This document shows, one piece after another, positions 33,401 to 44,100 of a stretch of 64,000 nucleotides of DNA; positions within the stretch are counted from its first letter, which is position 1, and the number at the start of each line of letters is the position of its first letter. The DNA comes from Mya arenaria (Eukaryota > Mollusca > Bivalvia > Myida > Myidae): the NCBI RefSeq assembly GCF_026914265.1, contig NC_069124.1:89432628-89496627 (forward strand), in the 5' to 3' direction. The position numbers and the translations under genes were made by a program. The notes under the pieces are model-generated. The model was not told the DNA's origin, did not search any database, and was given only the letters and a program-made list of their open reading frames with translations.

Positions 33401-35996
33401 TAAAACGCAGTGCACACGCAGTGCATATCGTAACAACTCAATGCACACAGTGATAACGCCGTGAGAGCGCCTAGAGAGCGCAGACAACCGCCAACTAGAA
33501 CTCAGTAGGAACGCAGAAGAAAGCCATACAACTCTGTAGAAATGCCAAGTTCACCGTGAAAACACCGGGATATCGCCATCTTCATGAAAAATATCAATTA
33601 TTCCAGCGATTTCACGGCGCCCTAGGAAATTTAACAACGCCGTGCAATCGCATTGGCAACGCGGCTATGTGTGACAGGGGTTTTAACAACCTGTGAAGAC
33701 AATGATTTTACATCTTCAGTACTAACGTGTTTTAGAATTTAGAATTATTTACATTCATACATATTTGATGCTAGGGAAGGCACACCGTTAATATATTCTG
33801 GTTTACTGCTTACATTTTTTACCATGATTTTAGTAATATACGAATTGAGAATTTAAAAAACGACGTCCTAACGTCATCCAAGTCATATGATTTACACGAT
33901 ACATTAATAGGAAGTACGTATGCCCGCCGCATTCAATCCCTGCTGGTAGACGTTGTTATGGCCAAACATCACACCGTGTTTGTTGAAACCGAACTTGGAT
34001 CCCGGCAACAGACCTGCCAATTATTATATGGAATTAATACTATTAAACATGTTATCTAACATAAACTGTTTTATTGGAAATGTCTGTTTAATTAATATGA
34101 AATGACCGAAATGTACTTTGAAACGATATAAATGTGGACCTGGCACCACGAAGTCCGTCCAGTGCTCGATGACCTGGTTGTTTCCGTCTCTTATTTCCAT
34201 GGTAACCATGCAGGATAGGTCTTTCATTTGAGGCGAAATATCTTCTGTATGCCCAAAGTAGACCTGAACAGAGAATATGGATGACGACACGTGACAATTG
34301 TTTTCTACATAAGTTTAGAATAAGAGATACCCCAATAAAGATAATCCGTGGAAATAAAAAGTAACACTAGGTGGCGTAACCAACAGTGTAGAGGTATTAT
34401 CATCTAAATAAGTCTAAATCATTTGGTAACATACGTTGCCACCCGGGGTCTGTATGGATACGTTTGTACAGCCGTCCATGTAAGCCCAGTAGCTGACGCC
34501 GTGACTGGCGACCGGGACCAGCGCAATTGCGGCAGTCATCTCACAATCGACGTTCATCTCGAACAGCTACAAGACAGGAAGAATATACATTTAGCATACT
34601 CGGGTGATGAGATACAGTGAGTGACACGTGATATTCGAAAGGGCGCACAGGTTCTTGTAAGTATGTACACATAGTCTTAATTATATCACGAAAGAGCATT
34701 ATGGCAAACGTAGAAGTCCTACATCATTGTAGTCACAGTCGGAACCGTCGGCCACTCCCTGAAGCTCGTCTACGTACTCAGCACAGCGCATGCGCACTGT
34801 GTTGTTTAACTCTTTGTACTGGCGATGGCCCTCTTCAGTGGCGAGAAAGCGGAGCACTGCGCGCCGGAAGTCGGACGATTTGTAGTCTCCAAGCACACGC
34901 TTTATTTCGCTGGCTTTTAATGAACCCTGAAATTGCTACGATATGTCAGTCAGGTGCCCGAGTAAATAAATAAAAAAAATAAAAAAATAAAACGCTATTT
35001 ACACAGACGAGAACAAATATCGACGAGTGATGAATATAAAAAGCTGAATGTCACCAATCAATCTGTCTTGGTTAACGCACAGATGTGTGTTTCTAGCTGT
35101 GCTATGTACTGGCTGTATTGGAAAATGTTTAAAGTATCTTGCTCTTCACTTATAACAATAAAAAGTAACAGGAATCTCCAATGTTGCAATCATGTTACAT
35201 GTGACAAAAGGGAATACTTACCAGCCTTATCTTGTTGCACAACATAAATTATTAAAGGGATCAATTTCAGACTCATGTTGAGAACGATTTTGAAAGATTA
35301 AAGATCAATACATGCATTAAGTAATTTGAACGCATATGAGCTCCTGATAATCATACATTATAAGTTGTTCTACAGTATTGACATACATAGTATGTTATGG
35401 TACAACGATTACATGGTCAACAGAAATAAGTATGTTATTATCAATTATAACATATTATTTGTTATAGTTAATTAAGCTACCAAATGAACAACTCTTAATT
35501 TAGATATTTCATATAAATGTAAATTAGGTGTATTATCAACAGTCAATGCATATATAAGCAACGACAAAATGCCCTACTATACACTATACACTATTATATT
35601 ATGCCATATTTAAATAAGAAATGCATACCTAGATCAATAGATATTAACTGTAAAAAAAAGATACTCAATGAACTATGGAACGAGCTCTTCTTAGGAGACG
35701 GCTTCTTCTATTTGTACCAAATGTAAACATTGTGTAATTAAAAAAAAAACAATGAAACAATGTCACCAACTTTTCACTGCATTATAATTAATATTAAAAT
35801 ATTAAATTCACTTCATGTCGTTTTAACGAGTGAAATCATTTTCAAACAACTGGGATGACCGATTTTTTCAGAATATAATCGTTTTCCATTTGTGTGTTTA
35901 TACTTTTTTTCTTACAATAGTACAAAACATATTACTTACGAGAGTTTTACCAGCCTCATAATATGAATTTGCGGTTATCTGGTGGTACCGTGCCAT
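30468..35996 (-). CDS. Tan/isopenicillin-N-acyltransferase-like Ntn hydrolase, copy B (9 exons, complete)
   Basis: Exons in coding order: 35996-35940, 34926-34723, 34566-34435, 34263-34140, 34013-33918, 32794-32717, 32232-32082, 30945-30674 and 30574-30468 (TGA). All junctions are GT-AG, phases agree and the product is 406 residues. It starts MARYHQITANSYYEAGKTL. Landmarks are YVDELQGVADG (exon 2), MDGCTNVSIQTPGGN (exon 3), GHTEDI (exon 4), SKFGFNKHGVMFGHN (exon 5), IPRKFMGRSLLKARS (exons 5/6), FYHHCNMFQHLDFP (exons 7/8) and KFPVYRSGLEPDYLATAG (exon 8). In this family Gly-Cys self-cleavage frees an N-terminal Cys nucleophile, here Gly119-Cys120, close to the Cys122 of Drosophila Tan. Tan hydrolyses N-beta-alanyl amines and fungal IAT forms penicillins; the substrate here is unknown. 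No signal peptide is seen. The paralogue at 38171 is nearly identical. Confidence 0.9.
32809..33686. mobile_element. PIF/Harbinger-like remnant in copy B intron 5
   Basis: The ends are inverted: TTAAACTCTTGTCACAC...ACCGCGTT on the left and AACGCGGCTATGTGTGACAG on the right. Inside, the plus strand reads LLAYMQVQQIQYDADALDLI, a stop, then RRRRAQRRRTLLVRPWLYEC, which resembles the N-terminus of Harbinger-type transposases; the rest of the transposase is gone. It is about 200 bp shorter than the copy in gene C at 41866. Its left end is only ~15 bp from the exon 6 acceptor of the host gene. Confidence 0.7.
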
Positions 35997-36440
35997 TTGT
36001 CAAAATCCGTGAATTGCTTTATTGTATTTAAATATCTTACGTGCAAACTGTCTTGGTAAACAGTCACTTTTATTCCTACGATAAGCTTATTCCACTAAAT
36101 TTCATAGTTTGATAAAAGTAGAGATTAGATTGTGGCATTAAATGAACTCACATTATACGGTATGAAGAATTTAAATAAACATTTCGGTTGTCGATATCAT
36201 GTCGTGCACCTACATAATTGGATTCATGGTTCATGGTCTTGTCACATATATATTATGTTGATAAAACTCTTTTACAATACTGTATACAGCATCAAATTAA
36301 AACAATGCGACCTTGATTGAAACGACTTTACTAATTTCCTTTCGACAACACAAAGCAATGCCACGTTTTGTTACTATTGAAATAGTACTTGGACTTGCGT
36401 CAATCGGCTCAAGACACGGCTCTAATTTTGAACATTTGGC
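35997..36440. promoter_or_regulatory. 5' flank of hydrolase copy B
   Basis: This ~450-bp stretch between the start codon of copy B and the upstream minisatellite must contain its promoter or 5' UTR, by position. It matches the two sides of the corresponding region of copy C, which is interrupted there by about 2.1 kb (48797-50936). No TATA box can be assigned with confidence. Confidence 0.4.
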
Positions 36441-36978
36441 TAGTATTCTTGGTTTCGGGCTAGCAAATGACCGCATAGGCTAGTTAGTGTGACAAAGATT
36501 GACTGCATGGGCTAGTTAGTGTGACACAGGTTGACCGCATGCGCTAGTTAGTGTGACACAGGTTGACCGCATGCGCTAGTTAGTGTGACACAGGTTGACT
36601 GCATTGGCTAGTTAGTGTGACAAAAATTGACTGCATGGGCTAGTTAGTGTGACACAGGTTGACCGCATGCGCTAGTTAGTGTGACACAGGTTGACTGCAT
36701 TGGCTAGTTAGTGTGACACAGGTTGACCGCATGGGCTAGTTAGTGTGACACAGGTTGACTGCATTGGCTAGTCAGTGTGACACAGGTTGACCGCATGCGC
36801 TAGTTAGTGTGACACAGGTTGACTGCATGGGCTAGTTAGTGTGACACAGGTTGACCGCATGGGCCCCTTTAGTGTGACACAGGTTGAGTGCATGGTCTAG
36901 TGTGACACAGGTTGACCGCATAGGCTAGTTAGTGTGACACAGGTTGACATCATGGGCTAATTAGTGTGACACAGGTTG
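36441..36978. repeat. 32-bp minisatellite upstream of copy B (~16 units)
   Basis: The unit is GCTAGTTAGTGTGACACAGG plus TTGACCGCATGG, 32 bp. Units vary mainly at GCATGGG/GCATGCG/GCATTGG and at ACC/ACT. The same array with the same flanks lies upstream of copy C at 51345-52510 with about 36 units. Both arrays end in 'ttgcaccagtggatttca'. Confidence 0.97.
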
Positions 36979-38170
36979 CACCAGTGGATTTCATTTCTCT
37001 TAAGAGCTAAAATACCTGTTTAAAACGGCATTATTCTCTTGTCAAAACGGATGTTGGGTTACATAGTTCTCTTCTTGTCTCTGAGCATGTCCTCCAATCG
37101 ATGGAAGGGAATCCGGTTATAGTTCTTACAGTTGTTAGGACAAGGGACATTTGGGACATATGAAACAATAAGATGCACAAACCGTCATTTTTTGGAGTAG
37201 ACTTAACTCTGTGAGTATGATGTTTAATGGTATATTTTAACAAATCTTGTCTAAAATGGTGCGTTTTTAGCGTGCTTTATAACTTTTTATTCTTCGATAT
37301 TGGCATAAAAATATTTTCGATTTGTGAAACTGAAAACTCAGTACACGACGTGCCTGTTAAAATCTCCTTACCTGACTCATGTATAGTCAAATGTCCGCTG
37401 TATCATCCGTCGCTCCCTGTCTACAAAGATTAAATGCTAGGGTTTCTTGCCTTTGACATTTAACTTCATGAGGTTTTTGTATCAACCGCAATTTAGAAAG
37501 CTTTAGGTTCGAGTTCGCGCTTGGCATTGCGAGTTCATGAAGAGAAGCTAGCAAGTCGCTGGAACTTTTCAACGTAATCTGGGTTTTTGTCTCCTATGGA
37601 CGATTGATCTCTGAGGATTACCTTAAAGTATGTTAACTGTTTAAACATGACCCAATTACTGCAAAAAAATGGCATGGTGTCAAATTTTATTGTTACACCT
37701 GCAAACGTTTGTGAACTCATATTGCGACATAGTTCCGCTTATGCGTTAATTTTCGAAGCGCTACATTTTGCTGCCAAACCATAGTACAATGTATTTCAAT
37801 ATATACTTTTTGTACGTTTTCTCACAACATGTACACGTTTGTTATCACATTATGACGGAGTGTGTTTTTTGTTCGTATCTGTGACATTCAATTGACACCT
37901 TTCGTCCAATCAAAGGGTTAGGGTTAGATTAAAGTAAATCAAATAAAACCAATTAAAGTAGCATCATTTCTCCTTTGAGAGCAGTTATGGATATGAAAAC
38001 GGGTAATTTGCTTTTATTCTCTGGCATGAAACTAAAAAAAAATACTTTTAATTTTTAACAAGTTATTGGATAGCAATATCACAAATTGTAATGTACTCTA
38101 TTATTTGTACTGTAAATGATTTTCCAATAGAGTGCTGCGATGTCCATTCCTATGAGGAGCTCAAAAGACA
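36979..38170. other. Junction between duplicons B and C
   Basis: Sequence up to about 37095 matches 52507-52620 (the far end of duplicon C). From about 37745 it matches the left flanks of A and B. The ~650 bp between is unique in the window and holds no convincing gene; '...gggttagggttag...' at 37915 is only two TTAGGG-like units. Confidence 0.6.
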
Positions 38171-41100
38171 TTAGTTTGGCACACAAACAGTCGACTTCGG
38201 AACAGTAAATGAGAAATCCGGCGGTCCGTCAGACGCCATATTGAAATATACGTCGCACGATCCAGCAGCTACGTTGTATACACCTGAAAACATACGAACA
38301 TGTAGTAGAAGACTGCTTCCAGGTGGTGTGCAGTGAAATTCAAACAATACAAAAGGTAAACTTTTGCATTGTCATGACTAACCGGTGCCGGCCGTCGCAA
38401 GATAATCCGGTTCCAGTCCACTTCTGTACACCGGAAACTTGACATCGTGCGTGTCAGACAGGATCTGCCGTAGCAGGTCATTAAGACCGCCTCCTGAGTT
38501 CTGTGTGGTGGCAGTGCCCGGTGACCTCTTCTCCCAAGCGTCTCTGTCGGGATCGAGGTGGTTGACCTGGAACACGTTGACATAGTTCGCGAGCGTGGCA
38601 GCTCGGTGAATGGAGCTCTCTTCCGGGTGACAGGGGAAATCGAGATGCTGAAACCTGTTGATCAGAGATATTTCATTTTATTATATGCCTATCAAATTCC
38701 TTTTCAATATCCAACAATGAAAATACAGCACGCCGTATTGAAAAATCCGTATCACCATACTGTCGTTTTCTGATTCCGTATCATGCGAGTACCTTGTGTA
38801 ATCTTGGAACTACTTCCGCATTGCTAAAAATAGCGTGACCAAAAAAGCCGGTAAAACCTGTCAACTTTTAAGTACATTACTCACGCTCAATAAGAATGTA
38901 TATATTCAGGAACATTGTTCTTATGATCTTCAAAGAACCATAGGATAAGCACGAAGCAGAAAACACTTCCGATCTATCTAGACAGCTACTTCACACATGC
39001 TTCAGTGAACAAGTTGTTTGTCATTTCGAACCAATACTACGAAGAAGGAGAATTCGCGTCATCGAAATAGAAATAGCGACTGACTCACGAAATACCCTCA
39101 ATTCTGCATATTATGATAGTTAAAAAATCACACGAATATTTACTTTGTTTAAAATGGCCGCGTTACGTCTACAGAAAATGACGATAAGTGTATACTCGTA
39201 AAATAAGTACCGCTTTTTTTGTTGTTCTGTATTTTGGGCAGTGATATTTAATTATTGTTTTCTTATTAGCAACTTATTAATTTTTCTAAAACACAAATTA
39301 TTTTGTTTTTATTTTGCTCAATAAAGTGAATTCTGTTACTTCTGACTTTGTTTCGCAGTAAAAGCCTCCCTTGACTTCATCACAGAAAACTACGTAACAC
39401 ATTCGAGTTCATACGCGCATTTGACAGATGGCGGTAAAATTAAATCAAATTGAAACCGAAAAATAAAAAGGAATAAGTAATTAGGCAGGTATATAATAAA
39501 TGGAATATAACGATAAAACGCTTTTCTGGTGACCTGCATCACGTCTCGTTCGGTGAGTAAACATGTATCCGTCTCGACCTGCGGTCTCGACGGATACGTG
39601 TTTACACACCGAACTCGACGTGATACAGGTCACCAGAAAAGCGTCCTATCATAATATCCCCTATTTATTATAGACATATCCAATTCCTTTCCCATATCCA
39701 ACAGCGAAAATACAGCACGCCGTATTGAAAAATCCGTATCATGAAACTGTCGTTTTCTGATTCCGTATCATGCGAGTACCATGTGTAATCTCGAAGCTAC
39801 TTTCGCGTTGCTAGAAATAGCGTGACCAAAAAACTGGTAAAACCTGTCAACTTTTAAATACATTAAATTATCTAACTTTACTCACGCCACAGAAGCATGT
39901 AAATATTCAGGAACATGGTTCTCATGTACTTCAAAGAACCATGAGGATAAGCAAGAATTAAGCAGAGAACACTAAAGTCTTCCAATCTATCTAGACAGCT
40001 ACTTAAGTGAACTAGTTGTTTGCCATTTCGAAGTTGAAGTTGCATTATCCATGTTTATTATCATAAATATGAGCAACTCGGCAATACAGAGAAAAAGGCG
40101 AATTCGCGTCATCGATAGAAATAGCGATTGACTCATGAACTTCCCTCAATTATGCATATTATGATCGTCAAAAAATCCCACGAATATTTACGTTGTTAAA
40201 AATGGCCGCGTTACGTCTACAGGAAATGACGATTAGTGTATACTCGTAAAATAAGTACCGTTTTTTGTTGTTGTTTTTGTGTGCTGTGACATTCAATAAT
40301 TGTTCTCGTATTAGCAATTTGTTAATTTTGCTAAAACACAAACTATTTTGTTCTTATATTGTTCAATTAAGTTAATTCTGTCACTTCTGACTTCGATTCG
40401 CTGTAGTAGCATCCCTTGACTTCATTTAATACACAAAACTTCGTAACACATTCGAATTTATAGGCGAATTTGACAGATGGCGGTAAATTTAAATCAAATT
40501 GAAAACGAAAAATAAAAAGGAATAATTAAATCGGCAGGTTTACAATAAAAGGAATATAACGATAAAACGCTTCTCTGGTGATCTGTCTCGTTCGGTAAGT
40601 AATCATGTATCCGTCTCGACCTGCGGTCTCGTCAATCATAATATCCCCTATGCTGTTATTAGTATTACTTTTCTCTAATCAGATAGTGATAAACGATAAT
40701 CGGGTGGTCCTGATTTGGTTGAAGGCCTGGTTTTAGGAATGTTTGGCATGATAATCCCCATTCGGAGCTTCTCGGCCATTTTTATCGAAACAACCTCGGT
40801 TGCTTTCGATAAAAATGGCCGAGGGGTTCCGATTGGATAATCCCCCGTTGTGCATCTCCTGGTAATTGCACTGGTGTCACAGTAGGGGCCAATTTCCTGT
40901 GTATTCGTTTATTGGCTCAGGGCCAGGTCCATTTTTAATCATAAAACATCCCAAACTGCACCGCAGGGTACTCACATCAGACATCTAATAGGACAAATAG
41001 GCAATTAGGTTAAGATCAATTAACATAGGTTTTTGTTGTTGTTGTTGTTGTTGTTTTTTTTTTGTTTTTTTTTTTTGGGGGGGGGGGTAACTTATAGAAG

Positions 41101-44100
41101 GCTTAAACTAGGCCTTTAAGCTTACATGTTACAGTGGTGATAGAAGCCCCGTGGTTTAAACACGGCCACCATTGGTTCAGTGGAGGAACATCCCGCTGCC
41201 TCAATTAAAGTGTTTTTGACATGAAAGCCGTTTGTTGTTCGTTCCAGAAAGTTAAAGCTGTAGGCACTTGCAATACCTGTCAAAGTGAAAAAAAATATTC
41301 AAAGGGATGTTAGCTGTAATATGATACCAATATGTAAATAATGCGATCTATTTTTTTCTGAGAAGAAACAGAACTATCGCGTTTTTATTGATATCCCCGC
41401 ATCTACTAGGTAAGAGGAGGGTTTAAGAATGTTATTCACTTTCCGCCAATCATGAGTCCTTTCATATCATGTTTGTTACCTTGAACATGAATTGAGGGAT
41501 TTACATTTGGCCTTATTCAACTCATCAAGAACATGGGCATAATCGACGTTCAAACATCGCCATGTCAATGTCACAATTTGTTCTGGCCAACCGTTCGTGT
41601 CCGCTTCATATTGCCGATAAATTGCAATACAATTTAATAGTTGATTCTTATGCAAATATTAATATGTTTCGTGGAAATGCTGCTAATATATTAAATATGT
41701 GGTGTTTGTCAGTGACATACATTATATGATAACATAAATATTATTAAATAGTGCTCTTAATGTGTATTTTACCCGGGGGAGTCTTCAAAATCGCAATAGC
41801 GTCTTCCGTGCTCCGAGCCTTCAGCAGTGAGCGGCCCATAAACTTGCGGGCTGAAACGGTGCAGATTAAACTCCTGTCACACTACGACCGCGTTCCCACG
41901 GCGTTCAAGAAAAAACAGGACGCCGATCTGCGCGCAGTGGAATCGCAAGCATCGCCGTGGAAACACAGTGGCATCGCCAGTGAAGGCGGGTTTATCACAC
42001 AGAACGGCGAGCGACGGCTCACACGTGCAGCATGCCCAAAACATACGCCGTCGCTCGGCGCTCTGGTATGGCGCAGTGAGATCGCCGTGTGGTTGCCATA
42101 GCAACGCAGTTAGGTCCCAAACAACGCAACGGGTGCGGACAGAGGTCGCAGTGCGAACACAATGGTTATCGGTGGCGCTTGCCCGCCGATCGTTCGGCGT
42201 TCTCTGAGATGACACTGCGTCCCTATCTCGCTAATATGGCGCGTCTACGGCGCTTACAATGAGTTTTATTTTTCATACTGCGCTCTTGGACAATTGTACG
42301 GAGCCGCTAAGGCGATCATTGCGCTCCAAAATCGGCGTTTGCATGACTATGAACCAACCCAATAGTGTTTATTTGCAAATAAACATTCATTTCACATGAT
42401 TGATCTGCAACAGCAAGCAGAGCTACTGCTTGCCTATATGCAGTTCCAGCAGATCCAGTATGATGCAGACGATTTGGATCTCATTCTGAGATGACGATGG
42501 AGAAGGGCCCCAAGGCGTAGGACGCTTTTGGTTCGACCATGGCTGTACGAATGCAGACGGTTGCAGCATGGTCTCAAATTGTTCAAGAGCAAATGGAAGA
42601 ATGGAGAATTGATGGAGATATCGTTTTGTAGGCACTGCAAAATAACACGCTGACAGCGCAGTTTGTGCGCTGTGAAAGCGCATTGCACACGCAGTGCGCG
42701 TCGTAACAGTTCAATGCACGCAGAGATAACGCCGTGAGAGCGCCTAGAGAGCGCAGACAACCGCCAACTAGAACTCCATAAGGAACGCAGTAGAAAGCCA
42801 TACAATTCCGTAGAAACGCCAAGGTCACCGTGAGAACGCCGGGATATCGCCATCTTCATGAAAGATATTAATTATTCCAGCGATTTCACGGCGCTCTAGG
42901 AAATTTAACAACGCCGTGCAATCGCAGTGGCAACGCGGTATGTGTGACAGTGGGTTTAACAACATGTCAAGATAATGTTTTTAACTTTTTACATCTTCAG
43001 TACTTACGTGTTTTAGAATTTAGAATTATTTACATTCATACATATTTGATGCTAGGGAAGGGACATATATATACTAATAGCCAAAAGTCGTGTCCGGTAT
43101 GGGTTTCCATAATATCTTTTAAACGCGTGAAGTTAAGACCTTGAAATTTTGCCTACTTTATACCGCGTGTATTTCAAACCGGTTTCTGAGTTTTGATAGT
43201 CGTCTGCGCTCTAACAATGGAGATAAACTACCGGCGACGTTTTTCACGTGCTCCCTCATGTATACAGAATTGTGACCAATTGGATAAAATGATTTACCTT
43301 ATCCTCTTGTCTAACGATATCCGGGTCGGAAGACTTCAGAATATTTAAAGAAAATATTGATTTTCATTATAAAATGAAGCTTTCAAATGAGCAGCGTGCG
43401 CGCGCTATAGGCCAACTTGAGGCTGGTGCAACTGCCGCAAATGTAGCCCGTCATTTCGGGGTTAATGAGAAAACCATTCGTCGATTACGTACAAAATTCG
43501 CAAGGCATGGCACCGTGGCAGATCTCCCACGTTCCGGACGGCCGCGTGAAACGACGTTACGTCAGGATAGGCATATTCAGCTGACACACTTACGTCATCG
43601 TTTTGCCGCTCCAAATGACACGGCACGAAACACACTTGCTCGTCATCGACCTCGCATAAGTGCCAGAACGGTACGGCGACGTCTCAAGGCAGTCGGGTTA
43701 CGTTGCCGACGGCCATATCGTGGAGCAAGATTAACTCCCAATCACAGGCGTCTGTGGGTAGCATGGGCGTTACGTCATCGAAGATGGCGCTTGAATCAAT
43801 GGCAAACCGTTCTGTTTACGGATGAATGTAAATTTAACGTTGATTCAAACGACCGACGTCAACATGTCTATCGACGCTCTGGTGAGAGGTTTACGAACGC
43901 CTGTGTCATTGAGAATGACCGCTGGGGTGGGCCGAGCGTTATGGTTTGGGCAGGGTTTACACACCATCATAAAACCCAACTTGTATTCCTCGAATATGGT
44001 CGAGGACGCGGTAATGGCTTAACTGCACAACGTTACGTAGACCAGGTGTTGCAGCCGATGGTTCTCCCATTCCTTACTGCCCATCCAGGTACTGTCCTAC

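Noticed and set aside
36441-36978. Possible CRISPR array (regular 32-bp repeats)
   Set aside because: Units are directly adjacent with no unique spacers, the locus is eukaryotic and no cas genes are present; it is a minisatellite.
37910-37930. Telomere-like TTAGGG repeat
   Set aside because: Only about two units; too short to be an interstitial telomeric tract.
41751-42215. ORFs of 112-116 codons on both strands
   Set aside because: They span hydrolase exon 6 and the GC-rich interior of the Harbinger-like remnant in wrong frames.
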